64,000 nt of DNA, from assembly GCA_963691705.1 (NCBI GenBank), contig OY829545.1, positions 31,731,475 to 31,795,474 of the forward strand, in the 5' to 3' direction. Below the pieces are notes generated by a model that had not been told where the DNA came from, made no database searches, and was given only the letters and a program-made list of their open reading frames with translations. The stretch is from Viola odorata (taxonomy: Eukaryota; Streptophyta; Magnoliopsida; Malpighiales; Violaceae). This document shows, in pieces, positions 44,597-56,499 of this stretch; position 1 is the first letter of the stretch; the number at the start of each line of letters is the position of its first letter. Made by a program: the position numbers and the translations under genes.

Positions 44597-47500
44597 TGAA
44601 AGAAACGTTAACAATCCACGACGACGACATCTCCATTACCAACATTATTGCTGGTGGCACACCATACCTTGACGAGCCCGCGCAGTTAACGCCCAACACA
44701 GGGGAGAAGCGGAAATGAGAAAGCACGTTAGTAAGAAAGGAAGCGATAAGCGCGTTGGACAGATTGGTGTTGTCCTTCTCGGAAGAAGACGAAAAAGGTG
44801 TCATTTTCCCCATAACAACGCACTGGTAGTCACACCCGTTATTGGCAACTACGAGGTCAGAAGGACCCTTATCGACAACGACAACGCGGTAAATTTATTT
44901 TCACTGGAGGCATACAACCTCATGAAGCGCCCTGTAGATAAACTGATGCTTCCAAGAAGCCAATAATCGGGTTGGATGGAGTTCCCATACCCATGACTGG
45001 AGTTACTCTGCTGCCTATATATTTCAGGGAAGATACATCCAAGCGATCAGAGGAGCTGTTATTCTTGGTCGTAGACCTTACCTTGCCCTATAACGCCATA
45101 CTCGGATGACCATTTCTCAATCATTTTGGGGCTGTGATATCCCAAAAACACTTAAGGCTGAAATACCTCTCTTGGGATGGAGTAGTCTCAGTCAAAGGTG
45201 ATCAGAAGTTGGCAGCCGAGTGCTATCTACTCATGACTCAAAAGAGTTGTGATCGATACGTGTGCGTGACGTCGGATCCCTACGAATAAAAAGACAAAAA
45301 ACGCACCCAACCGGTAGATTAAATGATGCCTGTTCCCGTTAACGGGATCAGTGAAGCAAATTTCCTGGACAGTGAAAAGCTAAGCCCGGAAGAGAGCGCG
45401 CAATTGGCTCGATTGCTAAACAAATGTAGAGGAGAATTCCCTTGGAAGCTCGCGGATATGCTAGGTATATCGAGAGAAGTAGTGGAACATCGACTTAACG
45501 TTGATCCTTGTGTCAAATCGATCCGGCAGAAACGGCGAGCATTTTCTGCGGAGAAGGCTATAACTATTGACAAGGAGGTAACAAAACTCCTCGATGCGGG
45601 TTTCATCCGAGAAGTCCAATATCCAACTTGGCTGGCTAATCCTGTCCTTGTTCCAAAGCCTAATGGAGATTGGCGTATGTGCATCGACTTCACTGACTTA
45701 AATGACGCCTGTCCTAAAGATTGTTACCCGCTCCCTCGAATCGATCAACTAGTTGATCAAACGGCCGGGTACGCATATCTGAGCTCTTTAGAGCCAACTT
45801 CGGATACCATCAGATCCCTATGGCCATGGAGGACGAAGAAAAAACCGCATTTATACCCCCGACAACTACCTACTGTAATACGGCGATGCCGTTTGGGTTG
45901 AAAAATACTGGGTCAACTTTTCAGCGCATGGCAAACAAGGTATTCGAAAAGCAAATTGGAAGAAATATTGAAGCCTACGTGGATGATTTGTTGATCAAGA
46001 GTCGAAGCTTTAACGACCACTTGGCAGACTTGAAAGAAGTGTTTAACGTAATGAGAGAGTACAAGATGAAGTTGAACCCCCGTAAATGCATGTTTGCGTT
46101 TCAGATGGGTAAGTTTTTGGGTTACGTAGTAAGCCGGAAGGGCATCCAACCAAACCCGTCAAAGATCAAAGCCATCCACGACATGATATCTCCTCGAACC
46201 ATCAAAGAAGTCCAAAAGCTGACAGGGCACATTATCGCTTTAGGGCGATTTATTTCCAAACAAGGTGAGAGGTGCCTACCTTTCTTTAAGGTCATATGTA
46301 AAAAGGCCCCATTTGGATGGACGGAGGAATGTGAAGAGGCATTTATAGGTTTAAAAGCTTATATGTCGTCCGATCTGGTGTTAATAAGGCCAGAGCCAGG
46401 CGATATCTTGTACTTATATCTTGGTGTTGCCGATGAAGTGGTCAATGTCGTCCTCGTGCGAGAAGACAACCATACCCACCGCCCTGTTTTCTTTGTTAGT
46501 CATGTATTGAAGGACACCGAGTTGCGATACGCCCGCATTGAGAAAATAGAGTTCGCACTGATACAGGCCACGCGGAAAATGGATAGATATTTCTAGGCCC
46601 ACCCAGTCATCGTGCTCACGGATCAACCTTTAAAGAGGATTTTTAGAAAGCCTGAGTCTTCAGGAAGGATGCTGATTTGGGCCATTGAACTTGAACAGTA
46701 CGGTTTGCAATATAAAGCTCGACCATCCATAAAAGCCCAAGCTTTAGCGGACTTTATAGCTGAGTGTACTTTTACACAAGATCCATTGAAGGATTTACCA
46801 GAGGAGGAAAGAAATGACGTAGATCTCCCTTTACCTGAAACCTACACCGACTTGTGGGTCATCCATGTGGATGGAGCTAAAAACCAAGAGTTGGCTGGAG
46901 CAGGAATCCTAATGACCGGACCACTCGGTATAAAGATACGTTACGCCATCAGAATCCTACAACCGTTATCCAATAATGCGGCGGAGTATGAGGCGCTATT
47001 AGCTAGACTCAAGATAGGAAGGAGTTTCTCCACGAAAGTCATACATGACACCAACGTAATGGGAGACCTGCGATTATTATATACGGCGACTCCAAGTTGG
47101 TGATAGATCAAGTCCTGGGCAACTCTCAGGCCAGAGAGCCCATCATGATTCAGTACCTCTCCAAATTAAAACACCAATTAATGGAGATAAGGAAAAGAGG
47201 CATACAAGTCAGCATTGAACATGTTCCTAGAGATGATAACGCCGAGGCCGATAACCTCTCCAAGATCGCGGCGAATCTAGAAGCAGTCATACCCACTGGA
47301 GTATCGCTATGTATCGAGGAAATTGAAAATGACCGGCAGATTCCTGTAATCAAATTCCTAAAGCACGATGAGTTGCCTGAAGATAACGCAGAAAAGAAAA
47401 AAAGTGTTGAAACAAGCGGCACGATGCATATATTATGACGGAGAACTGATTCGAAGATGCTTTTCTCACCCAGCTGCCAAGTGCATAACGGAGCAGGAAG

Positions 47501-48570
47501 GCCTCCATACCCTGCGAGAAATCCACGAAGGGATATGCGGTATACATGTATCTGGTGGCACCATGGCTGCACAAGTATTTCGGTCAGGATTCTATTGGCC
47601 TACCATTCGTAGGGACTGTAACAACTTCGTGCAAACATGTCAGAAATGTCAAGAGTTCACTAAGATCCCTCGACGACCTGCCACAGAGATTTCTGAAATC
47701 ATTGCTCCTTATCCCTTTGCTAAATGGGGAATCGATATCCTAGGCCCTTTTCCAAAAGCGAGGTCCCAACTAAAATTTGTGATCGCAGCAGTGGACTACT
47801 TCACAAAATGGGCAGAAGCGGAGGCGGTAGCCAACATCACAATAAAAAAAATATGACGTTTCTTTAAATACCAGGTCATCATGCGATTCGGTGTGCCCCA
47901 TGTGTTATTCAATGATAACGGGACGCAGTTTACTAGTCAATTTTTTAGAGACCAATGCACGAAATTCCAAATTGAACAAAGATTTTCCTCCGTTGCCCAC
48001 CCACAGACTAACGGTCAAACAGAGGTAACCAATTGAAGTATCCTAAGCGGTATCAAGAAAAATTTGGAGGGCTCCAAAAAGAAATGGGTAGACGAGCTGC
48101 CATACGTGATGTGGGCCTACCGCATGACCGTCAAAACTAGCACAGGAGAAATACCCTTCGCAATGGCTTTCGGCACCGAGGCCGTCACACTAGTAGAAAT
48201 CGGCACCCTAAGTTTGCGAGTCGCCTACTTCGGGAAAGAAATGAATGAAGAGAGGTTACGGGCTAACCTCGATGCGTTACCAGAACAACGAGGGGAAGCT
48301 CTTCTGAAAATGATGCACTACAAGAGAAAAATGGCACGATATCACAACAGACGTGTCACAGAATGGTTACTCAAAGCAGGAGATTTGGTGCTCAAGGACA
48401 AACGAGCTGTCGGCCAACGCATGTGGAAACTCAGCTCAAATGAGGACGGCCCATACCACGTCACTCGCGTTATTGGAAGGGGAGCATATCACTTGGAAAC
48501 ATTTGACGGTACCCTTTTATCCAACTCTTGGAATATAGCTCGTTTGAAGTTATATCATGCTAGATTTTGA
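44597..48570 (+). pseudogene. pol: Element C pol: protease, RT, RNase H, second RNase H, integrase
   Basis: Protease is suggested by 'RRTLIDNDNAVNLFSLEAYN' (~44860-44920). RT begins near 45323 ('NVDPCVKSIRQKRRAFSAEK', 'WRMCIDFTDLNDACPKD'), shifts frame near 45795 at the first catalytic Asp region, and continues with 'MPFGLKNTGSTFQRM' and 'YVDDLLIKS' (~45975). RNase H follows to a stop at 46594. A second RNase H-like domain ('LWVIHVDGAKNQELAGAGIL', 'NNAAEYEALLA', ~46850-47010) is the extra domain typical of Tat elements. Frameshifts lie near 47090 and 47400. Integrase runs 47400-48570 with 'GIDILGPFPKA', 'LFNDNGTQFTS' and 'TNGQTEVTN', so all three acidic residues are visible, but stops at about 47855 and 48034 break it. 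Confidence 0.85.
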
Positions 48571-48680
48571 CATATCTCTACACACTTGGATAACATTAGC
48601 AATAACATATGTTAACGTTCATATCAGAAATATCCTTGTGCTTTTTTCTGGTTGTCTGTGTGTAGATAATGAAGGATTCC

Positions 48681-49195
48681 AGGAGTGAAAATCCTATCCT
48701 TGTGAGGTCGCTCCTAATCAGATGGATCACTAAGACGAGGCATGCCCTAGCATACTTAAAGATTCAGTGCTGGGAGTGAAAATCCTATCCTTGTGAAGCC
48801 GCTCCTGATCAGACCATTCACCAAGACGAGGCATGCCCCAGCACCGTCGGGAGTGAAAATCCTATCCTTGGGATACCCGTGCTCACATAGACGACTCACC
48901 AAGATGAGGCACGCCCCGACTCCCCTGGGAGTGAAAATCCTATCCTTGTGACAACCGTGCTCACATAGACGACTCACTAAGACGAGGCACGCCCCAGGGA
49001 AGTTAAAAACTCCACTTTGGAAGTGAAAATCCTATCCTTGTGATAACCACGCTAACATAGGCATATCACTAAGATGAGGCACGCTCCAGGGATACGAGGT
49101 ATCAACGTCTGGAAGTAAAAATCCTATCCTTGTGATGGCTGGTCTTGATCAGACGGCTCACTAAGACGAGGCACGCTCCAGGTCGATCGTGAAAA
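48681..49195. repeat. Tandem array of ~78-95-bp units after pol of element C
   Basis: Six copies are seen, each with GGGAGTGAAAATCCTATCCT, then 'TTGTGA', a variable middle ('CCGTGCTCACATAGACGACT' or 'CGCTCCTGATCAGAC'), then 'CACTAAGACGAGGCACGCCC'. The location between pol and the downstream region parallels the arrays of the Tat element at 7186-8240. Confidence 0.9.
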
Positions 49196-49199
49196 TATA

Positions 49200-50395
49200 G
49201 AACAAGTCACGATATCCCAGCGAGTAACCGGATGGTACATGCCCGGTGAAGTTGACTGGATGAGAAAGTGACACAAGTAATACCCCGGCAGGACCAGATC
49301 CAGCAAGCCAGGAGGAAATGTAACAACACCCCGACATCTGTGGGTAAACGCCCATAGAGGCAGCTAAGGTATGTCATCATATGTCATCACTAACACAAAG
49401 CAATGATTGAGGATGTGCAGGAAAATCGATGGAACATCGAGGCGATAAAGAGATTAACGCCCATGAAAGCGGCGATATCGCGCGGTCGCAAGTATGCCAT
49501 TAACGGCAGGTGCTCCGTTATTCCAACTCAAGAAATACAGCCAGGGAAACGTGTATCCCAGGGCATCATCTTCATTTATTTATTTATGTTCTTACGGAAA
49601 GGAATAATGGCAGAGCGCAATGCCTCCAAAGTGACATTCTCCGTTCAAATGTGCACATGGCGATATCGCCATAATATCTTCTCTTGCAGAAGGGGATCAT
49701 ATGCTACATATTGTGGCGTCAGCCTTCTTGAAATGAAAATGCACATGCCTGGTCATGTTGCGATATCTGCCACCTAGAGAGTAGCGTTATTCCATTCCGA
49801 CATGGAAGTATACACGCCAGATCATGGGGCGGTCCTTCGGAAAACATCCATTATTATATGATTTGGCAGATTATATTGCAGATTATGTGATAGTTCTATG
49901 GTTCTATGGTTATAATATCTCCACCAGATTTCTATGATCTCGCTGCGTTATGGCTGCCCTGCAGAGAATGCTCAAATCTACAGCCAATATCCCCATCTTA
50001 ATATCGACATCGTTATCTTGTTGCTATAATTTAAAGAATAAAGAACAACGCAAAGAAGATCACCGGCAAAGGGAGGTGACAAACAAAATATATATATGTG
50101 CATCTGTTTAAAGACCTTAAGGCTTGCAAAGGCAGAGGCCTCAAAATACAAAAAGCAAAAATAGGCCGACACCTAAAATATAAAAAGAGGGCAGAAAGCC
50201 TACGACGCCACTAACCTGCTATCCCCTTGTCCCTCGTGATTTAATGCCCTTGCCAAGTAAAAATTTTCATCCGTAAGGACTACGAACCTCTTCTTGAAAA
50301 TGTTAGTAATGGCCTCAGCGTCAAATACATCCTCCCCATACCCTCAGCAAAGCAGTCACACATAATGCTTGTAGTCTGCTCGCATTACCACCTGC
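49200..50395. other. Spacer between tandem array and antisense ORFs in element C
   Basis: No supported coding sequence is seen. The region carries two exact GCGATATCGC palindromes (49472-49481 and 49660-49669) and related words. Confidence 0.5.
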
Positions 50396-50399
50396 ACTT

Positions 50400-52553
50400 C
50401 TCTGCCGACTCCTTCTCTAGCGCGACATTCCTCTCTTCCAGCGCACCATTCCTCTTCTCTAGCGCGACATTCTTATTCTTTTCTGCAGTCAACTAGCGTC
50501 AAGGGCAGCCACCTTAACAGCTTCACGCTCCTTAGCATCATCCAAGTCTTTCCTAACGGCCGCCAAGGTTGTCGCCAGACTTTCCTGTTCCTCCAACAAC
50601 TTCCTCACTTCTTCTTGCTTCTTATCGAGTTCCTTTGAAAATTGGCGGCGGGCACCATGCAGCTCTTCGGAGGAAGAAGTAAGGGAGGCCACTCTCTCTA
50701 TCATATGCCTGGACCAGTAGTGAAAATCATGGAGAGTAGAGAATATGAGAACGTATTGCATGCAACTGGTCCTCTTGAGTCCGGGAAAGAAACGCCTTCT
50801 CCTCCTCTTCAAGCGATAACACGTGTGAGGCCAGGAAAGAAGAAATTGCAGGAGAACTGTCACCCCTTACCGCCGTAAACCCACTCCTGCGCAAGACGCT
50901 CAGGTCGAGTTGATGCGTAACGGGCCCGGTAGGTGTCATCGCACTCAACTCAGCCATAAGGCAAGGAACACCAACTTCTACAGTAGAAGGGGAGAGTGTG
51001 GGAGCTTGTGTAGGAACAAAGAACAAAGTTGCTGGAGATAGGGGATGACGGGAAGATGTCCCTGTATTGAGCTCAAACGTATCATGAGAGTGGAAGGGCG
51101 GAAAGTCACCTTCCAATAGGTCACCATTAATGCCCATGACATGGGAAGTAGAAGGAGGAGGCGATATGCCGAAAGAAGGGGGCGATGCGTTGAAAGCCCC
51201 AGAAACACCTACATTTCTCAGAGGATCGAAAGCCTGACCACCAGAAGGTGCCTCAGTGACAGAGCCAGAACCACGCTCCTCTTGATTGACAGTGGGACCA
51301 CCCGATGCCTCTAGGCCCTCTTCACTAGGACGCGTCCTCTTACGATGAAATACATGTGACATATCCATGTTATCGCCTAAGGAAGCGTCGATAGGAGCAG
51401 TAGCGATATCCTGCAAAGGAAATCGAGAAAATGAGGAAAGAACACTGGAAAATGCTGAACAACAAGTAAATGAGATAAGCAAAGGAATTGAAGGGGAACC
51501 TACAGGAGTGGCCTCGTCAGCTGTACTAGAAAGGCGAGTAGGGCGATAATGCGTACTGTCCTCCTCTTCTTGGTAGCACGAGGCCGAGAAGATGACGCTT
51601 GAGCTAGTTTAACAGGAATAGAGATAGCTTCCTCAGGAGGATGAGAAGAAGACACTGGGATAGAAATAGACGATTGAGCAAGATTGGCAACGGCAACGGC
51701 AACGACAACGGCAACGGCAGTAAGAGCAACCTCTCTCTCTCTCCTCTGCGGAGCTCTTCTCTCCCGTCTTCTGACACACTCAGGCTTCCAACTAGGCGGA
51801 GGCTCTACACAAACATGAGATAACATCAACGTTAGTACCCCCTAGAATAACAGAGAAAATGGTAAAATACTCACTCTCAAAGCAAGCTCGAATCTCGGTC
51901 CTGCATGCAAGTTTGCGAGTATGAACGCTGATGTCCAATTCTAGCAATTTGTCCAACCAGCCTTGCTTAGGCAAAGGAAGAGGTTGTCGTCTACCCCAAG
52001 GCCCGTCCCTAATATTTTGGTTGAAGCCAGTCCTACACCAAGGACCGGGCAGATTGACAATAAAAACCCCATTTTTTCAAGCGTCAATGGAAGACTCAAG
52101 GTGCATGAGTTTCCAAGTAAAGGGTTGTAGCGATTCATCATCATAACATGGCGATATCGCTATAAGGCCTCTATGATTATACAGTTGAAACAAAGAACGA
52201 AGCAACAAAAGAGAGGGAGACTCAATCCCTTTATATCCACAAAGTTGTATGAAGGCGTAAATACCACAATAAGCATTAGGGCTTAACTGGGCAACATTCA
52301 AATCAAACTCAGAAAGTAATTCTGCTACTAAAGGGTTGAGAGGAAGCTGGAAACTGTAATTAAATATCTTAGCATACAAAACCCTACTGTTGCTGGGTAA
52401 TTCACTATTAAGGCGGAGTGAATTAGGGGCAACCTCGACTAAACAACCCTCCACAGATTCGATGCCGACATTATAACTATTCAACCGCCGTCGGAGCACT
52501 AGCGGGAGAGGTAATAGTGGAAATGATTTCTTAAATTTTTTCCTCCCCAACAA
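50400..52553 (-). pseudogene. Antisense extra ORF of element C, copy 1
   Basis: On the strand opposite to pol, the N-terminal piece 52553-52077 encodes a domain ('NPLVAELLSEFDLNVAQLSP', 'YCGIYAFIQLCGYKGI') that resembles the 'putative gypsy type transposon' domain (PF04195 as I recall it) and aligns with copy 2. A stop and shift follow near 52077. A GT-AG intron may lie near 51807-51874. A basic, Ser-rich middle part (51829-51500 and 51482-50880) and a C-terminal coiled coil ('FSKELDKKQEEVRKLLEEQE', ~50640-50489) complete the same order as copy 2. Function is unknown. Extra ORFs in antisense orientation downstream of pol have been described for Retand-type elements. Confidence 0.6.
51690..51722. 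repeat. Hexamer repeat (GGCAAC)n in antisense ORF copy 1
   Basis: GGCAACGGCAACGACAACGG-type units encode an Ala/Val run on the minus strand. Confidence 0.8.
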
Positions 52554-52559
52554 ATGTGG

Positions 52560-53200
52560 ACTAAGGAGGGCGGCGAGTTCTAGCTATGATTAAATTAAAA
52601 AGAGGAAGAGAGTGACAGAGGAGCATAAATACTTTTCTGAAGAGAAACCCAAAATACTCAGATGGCCGAGCAAAGAGAAAAAGTGAATTGCCTTTTGGAG
52701 GATTAGGGAATAAGAGAAGTAGCCAAAGAAGGAAACGAAGCACGCAAAAGAATTTATAACCCTAGCGGTTAAATGAAATGTCTATTGTAACGGTCGTTAT
52801 GTAGGACGCGTCAGTAAGAAAAGATGCGAGCAATGAATATAGTTTTGGGAAGCGAAATGACGCATAAATTTTATCATTCCCTAGGGGACGCTAGTCTCTA
52901 GCGCTTCAACGAAGAGACACGTGCGCATCAGCCATCATGACTACCTCCTCAGCATTAATGAGGGAATCTCGAGCATTAAATGCTCTAACAAGTGGAGTCA
53001 ATTCCTAAGTTAAAGAAAATGCGATAGCACGACAGTTGAGGAAGATGCGATGCGAAGCGTTAATGCACGTAATAAACGTCAAGGAAACGCAAAGTGAAGA
53101 TAACACTGCAAAGATCAAGTATTATTTAAAAAAAGGAGAGATATAGGAATTATTAGTCATTACAAAGCAAATGGGGTCAATGTTCGAATTAAAAAACAAA
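52560..53200. other. Spacer between the two antisense ORF copies
   Basis: I see no supported gene. It presumably holds the promoter of copy 1 and the 3' end of copy 2, but no specific signal can be chosen. Confidence 0.4.
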
Positions 53201-54648
53201 TAACAATTAATGAGGAGAAGTAGAGTCTTCTGCACCCTTCGCGGCACTCGAATCACCCAATAACGGGAGTACCTCGGCATTGTCGCCGTCACCTACCTCT
53301 TCCTCTCCTGAAGATAGAAAGCCCTCCTTGCTCCCATCAATCTCATTCATTTTCGCATAGGCATAGTCAGCTATCTTGGCAGGATCGAAAGTCCTACTGC
53401 GATAATAGTCCGCGAACCCGGCGGTAAAAGCCCACATAGTTTTCTTCTTCCACCAGCTTATCTTCGACGGAACCTTGGCTAAATCCGCATCACGAGATAA
53501 TATCTCTTCACGCAGAAGAGAATTCTTCTTCTCAGCGGCCATCAACTCTGCCTCTAAGGCTTCAACTTTAGCTTTTCCTTTGGACCTCCCTCGTGCAAGG
53601 TTAGCACGACAATCGTTTAATTTCGCCTGAGTGCAATTCTGAAGTCGCGTTAACTCCCTCACTTTAGCCAAGGCATTGTCGAGCTGTTCTTTCGATCTGG
53701 TTAAATCTCGAAACCTGTCACCATGAGCCTTGATAAAATAATGCATCTTGTGGAAGGTGGGCAAACAGTTATTCATAGCACGTGCGCGTTGAATATTGGG
53801 AGGAAGCCGTAATAACTTTTCCTCATCTTCAGGAACACCAAACATTTCACATGCTAAGATCGTTGTCGGTTGATCTCGCGATAACAAGTCTGACACACCT
53901 AAGGCGCGGACAATTTTTTACGACAGGTCCAACTGATAAGAAGGAACCCCTTGAGGCCCCTCAGGGGAAAGATCAGCGACGAGAGAAGGGGCGAAACCGC
54001 CAACAGAACTGCTAATGTCTCGAATAGAAGTAAAGAATAATGGTTGAGGAGTTTTTACTGACAGGTCGGGAAGCCTGCTTGAACTCGGAGCCAGTACCGC
54101 CACGTCAGGAATGCAGGAGGAGATGGGTGAGTCGGGGGTGTTAATCGGCGGAAGTGAATCTGCTGTCAACGAAACTTCAGTGGCAGTTGGAGGAACGACA
54201 GTTGTCGCCTCTGCAACCTTTGTTGTTTGAGAAGCACTTGCCACAGTAGAAATGTCAACCCTCACGATAGGGACCTCATCAGTATTTCCAGAAGAAATCC
54301 CGGTAGCCTGCTCATCTTTCTCTACTCTGAGTTTCTTTCGTTGGACTAGGGAGGTTTGACGAAGATCTGTTTCAGTATCCATCTCCTCGCTATCGCTATC
54401 GACTATCCTAGTTATGGGTGGGCCCAAATTTGCTCCTCTGCCCCGAACTGGTAAATAATTTTTGAGAAAACGCGAGTCCTGGGCAAAAATACCCCGTCTT
54501 CTTCGTGCGACTGGCTTAGTTCTCCTCTTCTTTAATGGAACAGTTCGACGGTTGGAACCCTCAGGCGTAGGAGAAGCTGACAGCGTTTGGAGCGGTACCA
54601 TGTTCAAGGGAGTGTTATTCCCTCCGGATGATTGACCTTCAGTGTTTT

Positions 54649-54714
54649 CTGCCAAGGAATTATGTTAGAACAACAAGCAAATCAAAGCGATAACGCGAAA
54701 AGAGGAAAACTCAC
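54649..54714 (-). other. Probable intron in antisense ORF copy 2
   Basis: Minus-strand donor G|GTGAGTTTT and acceptor TTGGCAG| enclose 66 bp that is T-rich before the acceptor. Removing it joins the two coding parts in the same frame. Confidence 0.5.
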
Positions 54715-54881
54715 CTATAACGCACTCTTCCAAGCGTCTGTACAAAGTGAACTCCCGAATACGGAAGGACGTATCTATCTCTAGCAGAGCGTTAGCCTGA
54801 GCTAAGTCGTCTCTAGACAACACTACTGGTTTTACTCATACGGCACTAGTAATCTCCCGATTAAAACCCCCCGCTACAAGT

Positions 54882-54944
54882 GGTAAGGCAGTTCGACCTC
54901 GGGGTAAGGCAGTTCGACCTCGGGGTAAGGCAGTTCGACCTCGG
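54882..54944. repeat. Three 21-bp units, in frame
   Basis: GGTAAGGCAGTTCGACCTCGG (21 bp) occurs three times without a difference; on the minus strand it encodes three heptapeptide units. It lies just downstream (in ORF sense) of a related single stretch near 55034. Confidence 0.9.
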
Positions 54945-55469
54945 GGTAATGAAGAAACCGCTCTTCCAATCAGCCACAACCTCCTCAAAGCCCTGAAACT
55001 TCTGCCAGAATGACTGCACGTACGCGTCATTCCACCTCGGGGTAATATCGACCAAACAGCTATTGCACTTTAAGCTAAAGAATTTACAGAATAAATCGAC
55101 GGACGGATTAAAGATGCCCTTCATCTCGCAAGCACGAAGAAAAGCATAAATCCCACACCAGGAGGAAGGAGTTATCTGAGATGGATTAATATCATATCGA
55201 CGCAACAGTTTTTCTATAGAACAATGAACTGGGAAACGATAGCCATAAAGGAACATCTTAAAGTAAACCATTCTATAGTTTTCCCATAATGGTTTATGAA
55301 GTCGCAGGCCATCCTCAGGAAGGATAATAGAATAACCAGGGGGGAAAGAGATACCCTGACTCTCTAATTCAGCCTTTAGAACCGTTTCATAAGAAAAAAT
55401 GCTAGGTGTTTTATCAACTTCTGGATCTAAAGGCCTCTGAAAACCCCTATGAGCTCTAGTCCTACGCAT

Positions 55470-55955
55470 AATGAACCAACGAAAAGAAAATCTGAAGAAG
55501 ATGGTGTGAAATACCTTGAACGAAAAGAATTACAGGCGAGTCAGCGGTGGACGGTGCACGAGCAAGGAATTCTTCTTGATAAAGCAGAAGGGAAAGAAAA
55601 AGGAAATTTGAGACGAGGGCAAAATGAGTAAGGAAGAGAAAGTAGTCTCCTCTTAAAGGACTGAGTGCCACCACATTAATTGAGCGACCTATCGTATGAA
55701 GACACGTGTAGAAAGGAAGAGGCCACGTGGAATCATATTACAGAAGAATTTAAGACCAAGCAGTTACTAGTCACGTCTTTTCTAGGAGCGGTTAATTTTG
55801 ACCAAGTTAGACGGTTACGGAACAGTTACTTCAAAAGGACTGATGCGTTCACGTTAACTATTAAAGAAATTCAGGAGAAAATGCGAAAATGATAACAAAG
55901 GATAGTTGCAAATAATTCATAAAGCCATACGGCATCTACAGGGCGTTTGACACAC
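55470..55955. other. Upstream region of antisense ORF copy 2
   Basis: No supported gene is seen. It presumably carries the promoter of the antisense ORF. Confidence 0.35.
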
Positions 55956-55958
55956 AGG

Positions 55959-56453
55959 TCAATCCTCGTCAAGCTCATAAGAAGGCCAATAGAAATCGTC
56001 TCCATCCGAAAACAACAGCTTCTCATTGACAAAAGGGAAAGGCTCATCAACCCTTCTCTCTTGACCCAACTTTGACGGGGGGTCCTCCAAAGGACTTTTC
56101 CCCTTTGTAAGAGTAGTGCATGAATTCTCCTTGACGACGGAGGCCGTAACCTTAGAACTATCATCTCCCGCAGGGACTTCCCCCCTTGACATAAAATGGT
56201 TGATGTGTGGAAACAACTCATCACCTCTTCGCACAGGGGGGGTGTAGAACTCCATGGAGACAACACCTTGCCTGGACAACAGAGGAGTCAGCATCCCTTG
56301 AAGCTCTAGGACATCCTCAGAAGTTTTGGTCATCATAAACCCCAGAAAATCGATGTCTGCTTGGGTCAAATTCTTAAGAGTATGGGTTTTTGAAAGCAGG
56401 AAGTTCTTGGTAATTTCGTCCATGGTAGAAAAGAAATGTTGAGAGAAATGCAA
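55959..56453 (-). CDS. Unrecognised 164-codon frame in element C
   Basis: An open frame of 164 codons lies on the same strand as the antisense ORFs, between them and the LTR-like sequence. The likely inner start is the Met of 'MDEITKNFLL' at about 56423. It has a short helical N-terminal part ('HTLKNLTQADIDFLGFMMTK') and an acidic C-terminus ('LLFSDGDDFYWPSYELDED'). I recognise no family. It could be a further, diverged extra ORF of the element or a chance frame. Confidence 0.35.
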   Translation of the reverse strand: MHFSQHFFSTMDEITKNFLLSKTHTLKNLTQADIDFLGFMMTKTSEDVLELQGMLTPLLSRQGVVSMEFYTPPVRRGDELFPHINHFMSRGEVPAGDDSSKVTASVVKENSCTTLTKGKSPLEDPPSKLGQERRVDEPFPFVNEKLLFSDGDDFYWPSYELDED

Positions 56454-56499
56454 AAAAGAATGTGAAGAATCAGTTCGGAGAAAAAATCATTGTATAGGC

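Larger units (their letters stand above)
53207..55469 (-). pseudogene. Antisense extra ORF of element C, copy 2, with a spliceable intron
   Basis: The first exon starts Met-Arg-Arg-Thr-Arg at 55469 and encodes the gypsy-type putative transposon domain ('LLRRYDINPSQITPSSWCGI', 'FKMFLYGYRFPVHCS'). A 66-bp GT-AG intron is likely at 54649-54714 (donor GGTGAGTTTT, acceptor TTCCTTGGCAG) and keeps the frame into the next exon (54648-53918), which is Ser/Thr/Pro-rich with a basic patch ('RRTVPLKKRRTKPVARRRRG') like a nuclear localisation signal. One stop at 53918 separates it from a long coiled-coil tail (53896-53207, 'LEAELMAAEKKNSLLREEIL'). A 21-bp triplication and a stop near 54830 also disturb exon 1. 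Role unknown; a DNA- or chromatin-binding protein is only a guess. Confidence 0.65.
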
